Below, one piece after another: positions 1 through 6,104 of a stretch of 8,180 bases of DNA. The notes below the pieces were generated by a model that was not told the DNA's origin, did not search any database, and was given only the letters and a program-made list of their open reading frames with translations. How positions within the stretch are numbered: position 1 is the first letter of the stretch; each line of letters opens with the position of its first letter. The DNA comes from an uncultured Peptococcaceae bacterium (GTDB lineage Bacteria; Bacillota; Limnochordia; Darwinibacteriales; Darwinibacteriaceae): assembly GCA_937988745.1 (NCBI GenBank), contig CALKAR010000299.1, positions 1 to 8,180 of the forward strand, read 5' to 3'. The position numbers and the translations under genes are program-made.

Positions 1-108
1 TCGCCCCCGATATCGCCCCCGATTCGCCCCCCGATATCGGGGGCGATGTCGCCCCCGATGTCGCCCCCGATGTCGCCCCCGAATCGCCCCCCGATGCGCC
101 TGGCGATG
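1..108. repeat. 12-bp tandem repeat array with one inverted unit (iteron-like)
   Basis: About nine units of consensus TCGCCCCCGATG begin at 1, 13, 24, 37, 49, 61, 73, 84 and, degenerate, about 97. Spacings are 12, 11, 13, 12, 12, 12, 11 and 13 nt, so each 11 is offset by a 13 and the leftward reading frame is kept. The unit at 37-48 is inverted (TCGGGGGCGATG). It makes a perfect 16-nt palindrome with its left neighbour (28-43) and 10-bp arms with its right neighbour (37-46 and 49-58). The array codes for SGAT-type repeats in the replication-like protein. Arrays inside initiator genes serve as origins in some phages (lambda O is the classic case), so an origin role is a reasonable inference. 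The array may continue beyond the left edge. Confidence 0.85.
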
Positions 109-538
109 GGATGTCTGTTTGAGGGTTGCAGTAGGGGCAAGATGGATCGGTCACACCGCGGCGGACATGCCATCGCTCGTGGTTGCCGAGAAGGCCGGAC
201 TTGGAGCTGATAAGCCTGAGATCACGGTACTCATAGTATCGGGCGGTGTAGTCCTCCCAGTCGTGCAGGAACAGCCGGTCATCGACCCGATCGATGAACC
301 CGGCAGCGATGAGGGCGTTGACGAACTCATCGGGGTCGCCCTCCCAGCCTGCTCCCTGGGCGATTTCGGCGTTGGTAATGTCCCCGAAATCACCGTTGCG
401 CTGAACGTTATCCAGCGCCCACCACCACAGCTCATGGAGGTGGCCTATGAGGCGGTATTTGTCCGTCCCAAGGAGGCCGCACAGGCGGAATAGCTTGCGA
501 TGCCGCGACAGGGATTGGTGGGATTCGATCCAGGCCAT
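1..538 (-). CDS. Phage replication-initiator-like protein, C-terminus cut by window edge
   Basis: Probable phage replication organiser or initiator acting on phage DNA. The frame is open from ATG at 538-536 to the left edge (179 residues, no stop), so the gene is partial. Residues 1-108 (starting MAWIESHQSL, with HLHELWWWAL at 33-42, AGWEGDPDEFVNALIAAGFI at 63-82 and LHDWEDY at 91-97) match my memory of the winged-helix N-terminal domain of phage replication proteins. A potential zinc site follows: H120-x3-H124 and C134-x2-C137. From about residue 147 the protein is low-complexity Ser-Gly-Ala-Thr repeats encoded by a DNA repeat array. The start is fixed by GAGAGGT at 552-546, 7 nt upstream. 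It lies 5 nt after the helix-turn-helix gene and is probably co-transcribed with it. Family assignment is by motif recall, not a search; the missing C-terminus could change it. Confidence 0.8.
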   Translation of the reverse strand, partial: MAWIESHQSLSRHRKLFRLCGLLGTDKYRLIGHLHELWWWALDNVQRNGDFGDITNAEIAQGAGWEGDPDEFVNALIAAGFIDRVDDRLFLHDWEDYTARYYEYRDLRLISSKSGLLGNHERWHVRRGVTDPSCPYCNPQTDIPSPGASGGDSGATSGATSGATSPPISGGESGAISGA

Positions 539-543
539 AGTCC

Positions 544-747
544 CTACCTCTCTGCTTCGACGGTGTTCTCGCGGATGTAGCGGTAGAAGTCGTCCTCATC
601 GAGCAAAATGGACCCTTCCAGCCTGTAGTGCTTAATCCGCCTCTTTTTGGCGACGGCGTAAACCCAGGACTCGGACTTGTGCAACATCCGGGCAGCGTCC
701 CGAATGCGGATGGTCCGGATTTCACGAGCGTTCGACGAATTTTCCAT
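544..747 (-). CDS. Small helix-turn-helix protein, excisionase/MerR-like
   Basis: A 67-residue DNA-binding protein. Residues 14-60 follow the pattern of the excisionase-type winged helix-turn-helix (HTH_17-like): RIRDAARMLHKSESWVYAVA forms the helix-turn-helix, then a basic KKRRIKHYR stretch, a turn and LLDEDDFYRYIRE as the closing helix. Such proteins bend DNA as excisionases or act as small regulators. The start is ATG at 747-745, with GGGAGGTG at 764-757 and a 9-nt spacer; the frame stays open upstream, but no other start has comparable support. It is first in a leftward unit, with the replication-like gene 5 nt downstream. A matching promoter ends about 18 nt upstream of the start. With no integrase in view, a regulator of the divergent control region is as likely as a true excisionase. 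Confidence 0.78.
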   Translation of the reverse strand: MENSSNAREIRTIRIRDAARMLHKSESWVYAVAKKRRIKHYRLEGSILLDEDDFYRYIRENTVEAER

Positions 748-771
748 GGCTTGCAGCACCTCCCGATGAGC

Positions 772-800
772 ATAGTAGCACAATCTGTGCAGAAGATCAA
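772..800 (-). promoter_or_regulatory. Sigma-70-type leftward promoter
   Basis: Read leftward: -35 TTGATC (800-795), a 17-nt spacer and -10 TACTAT (777-772), with an extended -10 TG directly upstream (TGCTACTAT). The start of transcription would fall near 765, giving an 18-nt leader with the ribosome binding site at its very 5' end. It would drive the helix-turn-helix and replication-like genes. Confidence 0.6.
778..790. promoter_or_regulatory. Possible operator, 13-bp palindrome in leftward promoter
   Basis: GCACA-ATC-TGTGC has perfect 5-bp arms around a 3-nt centre. It sits in the spacer between the -35 and -10 of the leftward promoter, where a bound repressor would block polymerase. The binding protein is unknown; the adjacent helix-turn-helix protein is one candidate. 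Short palindromes do occur by chance, so position is the main support. Confidence 0.35.
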
Positions 801-818
801 GCGGTGTGCGTGGTCTAC

Positions 819-848
819 TTGACGCAGAATTCGTCGTTGTGGTACTGT
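819..848 (+). promoter_or_regulatory. Sigma-70-type rightward promoter for packaging genes
   Basis: -35 TTGACG (819-824), an 18-nt spacer and -10 TACTGT (843-848). Transcription would start near 855 and give a leader of about 90 nt before the small terminase gene. The -10 is a 4 of 6 match, so strength is uncertain and an activator may be needed. No better rightward promoter was seen in the divergent gap. Confidence 0.45.
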
Positions 849-851
849 ACC
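841..851. promoter_or_regulatory. Possible operator, 11-bp palindrome over rightward -10
   Basis: GGTAC-T-GTACC has perfect 5-bp arms and covers the -10 element of the proposed rightward promoter. Its sequence differs from the palindrome in the leftward promoter, so if both are real they probably bind different proteins. Confidence 0.3.
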
Positions 852-895
852 CTTGTAGTGGTGTCCCCCGAAATAGCTCAATGGGGCAGACAGGG

Positions 896-931
896 TGCGA
901 CGGGCCATGAAAGCCCGTCGCATTTGGTTTT
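896..931 (+). terminator. Strong stem-loop with T-rich tail in terminase leader
   Basis: Arms TGCGACGGGC (896-905) and GCCCGTCGCA (913-922) pair perfectly over 10 bp around the 7-nt loop CATGAAA, followed by TTTGGTTTT. The T-tract is interrupted, so termination may be partial. It lies between the proposed rightward promoter and the small terminase start, 22 nt before ATG 945. That suits an attenuator, antitermination target or mRNA-stabilising hairpin. A packaging-recognition role is also possible, but nothing shows it. Confidence 0.55.
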
Positions 932-944
932 GTGGTGAGTCGTG

Positions 945-1610
945 ATGAAAGATGTGTGGCAGATGATAGACGACGACACCGAGCTTGATCGGGTGAATCG
1001 GACAAAGGTGCGTCGTCGCCCGTTTCTGCCCGAAAATCACATGGAAATGCAGGCGAATGCCTTGAAGGAGATGCTTCCGGCTCTCACAGCCGAGTCGCTG
1101 GCGAATGCCAAACCGCCGGGTGAACTCACCGAGAAAGAGGCCACTGGTCTTACAGCGGAGCAGCGAGAATTGTTAAGTAATTTAGCAGCACTCCTGCTCG
1201 CCGATGAAGAGCGGGACCCGGACGCGCTTATGGTCCGCCAAGCGTACCGCCTCACGGCTCAGAAGTACACCAGCCTCACGATGCGCGACGTGGTGTCCTG
1301 GCTGGACGAAACGAGCGAAAACTTCTCGTCGGCGTTCGCTGAGGCTCTGAAGGCGCTCGGGTCGTCCACGATTCAGCTCTATCGGCCTGATGTGATGCTG
1401 AAGATCGGCCAGGCGGCGCTGACGGGGACGACCAAGGACCGCGAGCTGTTCGTCAAGGTCTCTGGCGACCTGGTGCATGAGGAGACAACAAAGGCGGTTG
1501 CCGGGGTCATCATCTTGCCGGAGGTAGAGCCTGATGGCGACAGCGGCCAGCCTTCGGGAAGCCGAAGTGATCTGGCGGCCCAACCCAGGCCAGCAGGAGA
1601 AGTTCCATAG
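945..1610 (+). CDS. terS: Probable terminase small subunit
   Basis: Probable DNA-recognition subunit of the packaging motor, 221 residues. The call rests first on position, directly before and overlapping the large terminase gene. Second, the last third (GTTKDRELFVKVSGDLVHEETTKA, about residues 162-185, then VIILPEVEPD) resembles the end of many phage small terminases, where a helix is followed by a short beta strand and an acidic tail. No clear N-terminal helix-turn-helix was found; the N-terminus is charged (KVRRRPF near 22-28). ATG 945 is preferred because GGTGAG (934-939) is 5 nt upstream; GTG 942 in the same frame is possible. The gene overlaps the large terminase start by 77 nt in another frame, which suggests translational coupling. 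It could be another head-module protein, but nothing competes for the role. Confidence 0.68.
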   Translation: MKDVWQMIDDDTELDRVNRTKVRRRPFLPENHMEMQANALKEMLPALTAESLANAKPPGELTEKEATGLTAEQRELLSNLAALLLADEERDPDALMVRQAYRLTAQKYTSLTMRDVVSWLDETSENFSSAFAEALKALGSSTIQLYRPDVMLKIGQAALTGTTKDRELFVKVSGDLVHEETTKAVAGVIILPEVEPDGDSGQPSGSRSDLAAQPRPAGEVP

Positions 1611-2952
1611 GGCAAAAGAGTTCGAGGTCCTTTATGGTGGCGCCCGCGGGGGCGGAAAGACCGACTCACTGCTCATGGAAGCCACGCGTCAGGTCTGGCA
1701 TCCGCATTACCGTGGAATACTCTTCCGCCGTGAGTTGAAGCGGGCGGAAGACATGATTGAGCGGAGCCTCAAGCTCTACAAGAAGGCGTTCCCTGGGGCC
1801 AAATTCAACGCGAACGAGGCCAAGTGGTATTTCCCTTCGGGGGCGACGATCCAGTTCGGACACTTGCAGCATGAGCACAACAAGTACGACTACATTGGCC
1901 GAGAGTTCCAGTACATCGCCTTTGACCAGTTGGAAGAGTTCACCCAGACCCAGTACCTGTTTCTGATGGGGTCTTGCCGCACCAGCCACCCCGAACTCAG
2001 ATGCTACATACGCGCGTCGGCGAACCCTGGAGGGCCAGGGCACAACTGGGTGAAGCAACGGTTCATCACGCCAGCGCCACCCGAGACGACGATCATTGAT
2101 CCTGTGTCCGGGCGCACCCGGAAGTTTATCCCGGCTGGTCCCTATGACAACCCAAAGCTCGATCCGAGTTACCTCCAGTCGCTCAAAATGCTCCCCGAGA
2201 AGCTCCAGAAGGCTTGGATCGAAGGCGACTGGGATACCTTCCAGGGCCAGTTTTTCGAGGAGTGGGACCCGGAGATTCACGTTTTGAAGGAGCACTTCGA
2301 ACCACCACCGGAGTGGCCTCGCTACCATGCGCTCGACTGGGGATCGGATAAGCCATACGCCTACGGCCTCTTCACGTTCCTGAAGGGCAAGCCGTACCTC
2401 TTCGCAGAGCTTTACGGCTGGAGCGGCGTACCGAACGTCGGTACCAAAGAGACTGCTGACCGCGTAGCCGAGAAGATCCTGGAACTGCAGAAGCGGCACA
2501 ACGCCCTGGGGTGCATTGGGCCTGCCGACACGCAGATCTGGAACAAAAGCGGTGAGGTAGGTCCGACGATCCAGCAGACCTTCCAGGAATACGGCATCAC
2601 GTTCGTTAAGGCGACGAAAGACCGCCTTAACGGCTGGGAGCGCTGCCGCCAGGCGCTACAGACTGACCGCAATGGGGAGCCTGGGTTCTACGTTTCGCCT
2701 CGATGCGTGCATTTTATCCGCACGATTCCGAGCCTCCAGCACGATGAACACAGGCCGGAGGACCTGGATACGAACGGAGAAGACCACGCGGCCGATATGT
2801 GGCGGTACTTCATGATGTTCAATCCCAAGACCGCCACGAATGTATATGTGCCGGGCCAGAGGCGAAACGAAGTATACCGGCTTATTACGCCGGACGGTAC
2901 GGAGCTTATGTTTGAGAAGCCCAGCCCGGGCGCGGAATGGTGGGAGTGGTAG
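1534..2952 (+). CDS. terL: Terminase large subunit (ATPase and nuclease)
   Basis: The motor that cuts concatemeric phage DNA and pumps it through the portal, 472 residues, a usual length. ATPase: Walker A GGARGGGKT (35-43, K42), Walker B YIAFDQLEE (127-135, D131 and catalytic E134/E135), coupling motif SANPGG (162-167). RNase H-fold nuclease: YHALDWG (264-270, D268), PADTQIW (330-336, D332) and EDHAADMWRY (416-425, D417/D421) supply the acidic metal ligands. All key residues are present, so the enzyme looks intact. The start is set by GGAGGT at 1520-1525 with an 8-nt spacer. It begins inside the end of the small terminase gene and its stop touches the portal ATG. Cohesive-end or headful packaging cannot be told from this sequence. 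Confidence 0.97.
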   Translation: MATAASLREAEVIWRPNPGQQEKFHRAKEFEVLYGGARGGGKTDSLLMEATRQVWHPHYRGILFRRELKRAEDMIERSLKLYKKAFPGAKFNANEAKWYFPSGATIQFGHLQHEHNKYDYIGREFQYIAFDQLEEFTQTQYLFLMGSCRTSHPELRCYIRASANPGGPGHNWVKQRFITPAPPETTIIDPVSGRTRKFIPAGPYDNPKLDPSYLQSLKMLPEKLQKAWIEGDWDTFQGQFFEEWDPEIHVLKEHFEPPPEWPRYHALDWGSDKPYAYGLFTFLKGKPYLFAELYGWSGVPNVGTKETADRVAEKILELQKRHNALGCIGPADTQIWNKSGEVGPTIQQTFQEYGITFVKATKDRLNGWERCRQALQTDRNGEPGFYVSPRCVHFIRTIPSLQHDEHRPEDLDTNGEDHAADMWRYFMMFNPKTATNVYVPGQRRNEVYRLITPDGTELMFEKPSPGAEWWEW

Positions 2953-4743
2953 ATGGCCGTAGAACTCGAAGCGAGGCGAGCGAACGAAGTCACGCCCGAG
3001 GACGAACTCCGCGTCGTCAGATACGTGAACGCGCTTTATGAGCAAGCCTTCCGGGCCAAGGCTGAAGTCTGGAACAGGGTTCGCCGGTGGGAGAAAATGT
3101 GGAAGGGCGATCAATGGAGCCCGAACATCCCCAAGTGGCGCACCCGGGCCATCTCCAACTTCATCTTCGCCATCATAGAAACCCAGGTTACGTGGCTGGC
3201 AGAGAGCAAGCCCAAGATCATCGTTGACCCTCTGGGGCCTGAGGATGCCGAACAGGCCAAGAATCTGGAAAAGATCATTGTGGACTACCTGTGGGACGAA
3301 CTCTCCATCCGCAGTAAGATCAAGCGGATGATACGGTCCGCCCTTATACGCGGTCGGGGCTTTCTGAAGGTTGGCTGGGACCCGTGGGCGCGTTCTCCCT
3401 TCGGTCGGGGCGAAGTGAGCGTCGAATACGTGCCCTGGAACGAGATCTTTCTGGACCCCCTGGCAACCGACTATTCAAAGGCCCGGTACATCATCCATGC
3501 CAGGTGGATGCCGCGTTCTGAGGTTGCCCGTATATGGCCTGATCAGGGCTGGCGGGTGATGCCTGGGGCAGGCGAGGTACAGCCAGACGGATCTGGCATG
3601 TACCTGGCTGACGTGGATATTGCCATCGGTTCTGGCGGATATGACGGCATTGGCGACGGAGACAGGGTTCTGGTCAAAGAGTGTTGGATCAAGGACGATT
3701 CGGTAGAGCTTCACGAGGAGGTCAACGTAGACGAACACGGCGAGACCAAGACGAATCAGTACTACCGCCTGAAGTACCCGAACGGCAGGCTGATTGTTGT
3801 TGCCGACAACGTGGTGCTCTTCGACGGCCCCTCGCCCTACGACGCACAGCGGGATGAGGACATATTCCCGTTCGTGGCAATGAGCGCCTACGAGGACGAC
3901 GACAGCATCTGGGATCTCTCTGAGGTCAGCCAGCTCGAATGGCCTCAGCGGGTTCTGAACATGATCGAAAGCCGCATGGTCGATTATGTGCGTCTCGTGG
4001 CGAACACGCCCTGGATTAAGGATACCAACTCCGGTGTGAAGGCCGAGGACCTCACGAATCAGGAAGGCTTGGTGATTACCAAGAACCCAGGTTCTGAGGT
4101 CCGGCGTGACCCGCCGCCTCCGCTGCCAACCTCTCTGTTCCAGTTGTACCTTCAGGTGCAGCGGAACATGGAGACCATCAGCGGGGTTCACGACGTTACC
4201 CAGGGGCGGCGGCCCACGGGCATCGCGGCGGCTTCGGCCATTGCCCAGCTTCAGGAGGCCGGGCAGGCCAGGATCAGGGACAAGGCCCGTAACCGGGACG
4301 ACGCCATTCTCCGGTTGGGCCGCCTGATGGCCCTGCGAATCATCGAGTTCTACGGTCCTGAGCGCCAAATCGCCATCAGGGGTGAAGGCGACCAGGTGCA
4401 GATGGTCAACTTCGACATCCAGCAGCTTCGCATGGGCGTGGACGTTCGGATCATTCCGGGTACCAGCCTGGATATGAACGAGCAGCTTCGTTACCAGGCC
4501 GCTCGGGAACTCCTCCAGCTCGGTGCTCTCATGCCCGAGCATGTGCTGGATGTTATCAACTTCCCGAACAAGGAGGAGATCAAGGCCCAGCTAGCACAGC
4601 AGAGGGCCATGGCTGCGGCGCAGCAAGCCGCTGGTGGGCAGGGCGGACAGGGGCAAGGCCAGCTGCCACCCATCGGAGGGCCTCAGGAGCGACCTCTCGC
4701 TCTGAGGCAGTGGCCGATGCCAGGTCCGCCGGGAGGGTTCTAG
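2953..4743 (+). CDS. Portal protein
   Basis: Subunit of the dodecameric ring at one capsid vertex through which DNA enters and leaves, 596 residues, within the range of P22-like portals. N-terminal features include RVRRWEKMWKGDQW (about 42-55), followed by a region on binding and fixing the chain (ISNFIFAIIETQVTWLAESK), then GRGFLKVGWDPWA and VEYVPWNEIFLDPLATDYSKA, patterns typical of phage portals. The middle holds the long helical region (GVHDVTQGRRPTGIAAASAI). The last 50 or so residues are rich in Gln, Gly, Ala and Pro, a flexible tail common in portals. ATG directly abuts the large terminase stop, with GGGAG at 2942-2946. Position between terminase and scaffold/capsid genes agrees. Confidence 0.93.
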   Translation: MAVELEARRANEVTPEDELRVVRYVNALYEQAFRAKAEVWNRVRRWEKMWKGDQWSPNIPKWRTRAISNFIFAIIETQVTWLAESKPKIIVDPLGPEDAEQAKNLEKIIVDYLWDELSIRSKIKRMIRSALIRGRGFLKVGWDPWARSPFGRGEVSVEYVPWNEIFLDPLATDYSKARYIIHARWMPRSEVARIWPDQGWRVMPGAGEVQPDGSGMYLADVDIAIGSGGYDGIGDGDRVLVKECWIKDDSVELHEEVNVDEHGETKTNQYYRLKYPNGRLIVVADNVVLFDGPSPYDAQRDEDIFPFVAMSAYEDDDSIWDLSEVSQLEWPQRVLNMIESRMVDYVRLVANTPWIKDTNSGVKAEDLTNQEGLVITKNPGSEVRRDPPPPLPTSLFQLYLQVQRNMETISGVHDVTQGRRPTGIAAASAIAQLQEAGQARIRDKARNRDDAILRLGRLMALRIIEFYGPERQIAIRGEGDQVQMVNFDIQQLRMGVDVRIIPGTSLDMNEQLRYQAARELLQLGALMPEHVLDVINFPNKEEIKAQLAQQRAMAAAQQAAGGQGGQGQGQLPPIGGPQERPLALRQWPMPGPPGGF

Positions 4744-4744
4744 T

Positions 4745-4918
4745 GTGCCTTGGAAGTCTGAGGCGCAGCGGCGCCTGTTCTATGCGATGGCAAGCAGAGG
4801 CGAAATCAGCCAGGAGACCCTCGAACGCTGGAAGAGAGAGACGGGCGACCGGAAGTTACCAAAGCGGGTGTCGAAGGATGCCATCAAGCGCCGCCGCGAG
4901 CGGAAGATGAGGCGGTAG
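4745..4918 (+). CDS. Small basic phage protein (57 aa), function unknown
   Basis: A short gene starting at GTG 4745, with GGGAGGG at 4731-4737 and a 7-nt spacer, so translation is well supported. The protein starts MPWKSEAQRRLFYAMAS, has ERWKRET in the middle and KLPKRVSK followed by a run of Arg and Lys at the end. From memory this pattern (M-P-x-K-S-x-A-Q-R-R, then K-x-L-P-x-R) recurs in small phage proteins near portal and capsid genes and is of unknown function. It is strongly basic, which would allow DNA or RNA binding, but that is inference. It sits 1 nt after the portal stop and is probably co-translated with it. Confidence 0.75.
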   Translation: MPWKSEAQRRLFYAMASRGEISQETLERWKRETGDRKLPKRVSKDAIKRRRERKMRR

Positions 4919-4941
4919 GGGCAAAGGTTTGGAGTTTAGCG

Positions 4942-4968
4942 AAGCGACCGGGATAACACCGGTCGCTT
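4942..4968 (+). terminator. Intergenic stem-loop before scaffold gene
   Basis: AAGCGACCGG (4942-4951) pairs perfectly with CCGGTCGCTT (4959-4968) around the 7-nt loop GATAACA. The arm ends in TTT but there is no real T-tract, so it is a weak terminator at most. It may instead protect or punctuate the mRNA. It opens the 167-nt gap 4919-5085, which otherwise holds only a 9-bp direct repeat (GACCAAGGC at 5018 and 5049) and no promoter that I can see. Confidence 0.45.
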
Positions 4969-5085
4969 TGCGGTTGCCGGAAGCCATGACCTCGGAGCGC
5001 CAGTCAGCGCCGCAAAGGACCAAGGCTGAGTCCAGTCCGGCGGCGTGTGACCAAGGCGGCTGCGAGAGTGGACGGAGGCGGTAAC

Positions 5086-6087
5086 ATGCCCGAGATGGAG
5101 GGCGTCAACCAACCGCAGGGCCTGGAAAGCGAACAGGACCTGCTCGAAGCACTGAATAACGGCCTCGAACGCGACCTTCGGGAAATCTACAAGCCCGAAC
5201 TGGAAGACGGCGAGGCTGAAACTAAGCCGGAAACAGACGGCGGGCGGAAGGAAGAACCGGAGTCCGAGCCTACGCAGGCCGCGGAGGATGACGGGGCTCC
5301 CGAAGGCGAACCTCCGGAGGCACAGGAGCCGCCCGAAGATCCCGTTATCGATTACCGGGGGCGTAAGGTCAAGCTCTCGGAAATCGAGGAATGGGAACGC
5401 GGCTACATGCGCCAGGACGACTATACCCGGAAGACGCAGGCGCTGGCTGAGGAGCGAAGGCAGCTTCAGGCGGCCTTCCAGCACATCCAGCAGTACATCA
5501 TGCTGGAGCGGATGCTGCAATCCAACCCTCAGCTCATGCAGGCTTTCCAGCAGTCCCTCCAGGAAGCCATTCGGAAGTATCCGCCTCAGTTCCAGCCCGT
5601 AGCGCCAATGGCGCCTGTCGGAATGCCCGCGGCTCCGGTTGGACAAGCTGCACTGCCGCCTGACCTCCAGAGCGCGATCCAAGAGATTCAGGATATGCGC
5701 CTGGAGCAAAGGTTGCAGCAGGTCAGGCGTCAGGCAGATGCCGACCGGAAGAGCCTTGGCCTCCCACCCCTCAGCGATTCTGAGTGGGAGTCCGTGGAGC
5801 AGCGCATTCTGAAAATCGCTGATGAAGCGAAGATGGAGAACCTGGAACTTGCCTACAGGGCCACTGCGGTCCATTCCGAGTGGGCTCAGGAGGCCCTCCA
5901 GAAGCGCCGGGCTGAGGCCAAGGCTCAGGAGCAGAAGCGTCAAATGGCTGCTCAGGTCGCCGGGCAGACGCTGAACGGGAGCCCGAGGGGCGCTGGCCCG
6001 AGCAACCGGCGAGTGCCCAAGGACTTCGATGAAGCCGTGAAGCTCGCCGCAGCCGAGGGAAACCTCGGTCTTTTTGTTTCCGGGTAA
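5086..6087 (+). CDS. Scaffold-like head assembly protein
   Basis: Probable internal scaffold that guides capsid assembly, 333 residues. The N-terminal third is acidic and rich in Glu, Pro and Gly (about 30-88), then comes a conserved-looking block, YRGRKVKLSEIEEWERGYMR and DDYTRKTQALAEERRQL, which I recall from phage proteins between portal and capsid. After it are Gln-rich helices likely to coil (QAAFQHIQQYIMLERMLQ), a Pro/Ala linker (VAPMAPVGMPAAPVG), and a long charged helix rich in Lys, Ala and Gln. The C-terminus is basic near GAGPSNRRVPKDF. The start is ATG 5086 with GGAGG at 5074-5078 and a 7-nt spacer; an in-frame GTG at 5047 has no such site. Assignment rests on position, composition and the DDYTRKTQ block. 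No protease motif was seen. Confidence 0.78.
   Translation: MPEMEGVNQPQGLESEQDLLEALNNGLERDLREIYKPELEDGEAETKPETDGGRKEEPESEPTQAAEDDGAPEGEPPEAQEPPEDPVIDYRGRKVKLSEIEEWERGYMRQDDYTRKTQALAEERRQLQAAFQHIQQYIMLERMLQSNPQLMQAFQQSLQEAIRKYPPQFQPVAPMAPVGMPAAPVGQAALPPDLQSAIQEIQDMRLEQRLQQVRRQADADRKSLGLPPLSDSEWESVEQRILKIADEAKMENLELAYRATAVHSEWAQEALQKRRAEAKAQEQKRQMAAQVAGQTLNGSPRGAGPSNRRVPKDFDEAVKLAAAEGNLGLFVSG
6053..6079 (+). terminator. Terminator-like hairpin inside the end of the scaffold gene
   Basis: CCGAGG (6053-6058) and CCTCGG (6063-6068) pair around a GAAA tetraloop, followed by TCTTTTTGTTT. This is the most textbook-like intrinsic terminator in the window, yet it lies within the last codons of the scaffold frame (stop at 6085-6087) and 26 nt before the capsid start. 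Translating ribosomes would cover it, so readthrough may depend on scaffold translation. Confidence 0.6.
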
Positions 6088-6104
6088 CGGAGGTTGAATA
6101 GAAA

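Noticed and set aside
1..105. CRISPR array at the left edge
   Set aside because: Units are 12 bp with no unique spacers, one is inverted, and the array is translated in a replication-like gene.
1..210. Rightward frame open from the left edge to a stop at 208-210
   Set aside because: It is created by the stop-free repeat on the complementary strand and has no start signal or recognisable sequence.
119..493. Rightward open frame of 124 residues starting at 119
   Set aside because: It has no ribosome binding site and is the opposite strand of the replication-like gene, whose protein has recognisable motifs.
870..931. tRNA-like stretch (ATAGCTCAATGGGGCAGA resembles a tRNA D-arm) followed by a 10-bp stem
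   Set aside because: The D-stem does not pair, the following stem is too long for an anticodon arm, and there is no T-arm or matching acceptor stem.
3475..4542. Leftward open frame of 355 residues opposite the portal gene
   Set aside because: Antisense of the portal gene with no start signal; the portal reading is clear.
4986..5084. A 32-codon rightward frame ending 1 nt before the scaffold start
   Set aside because: Only a weak, badly spaced GGAAG precedes it and the product is unremarkable; leader-peptide coupling is possible but unsupported.
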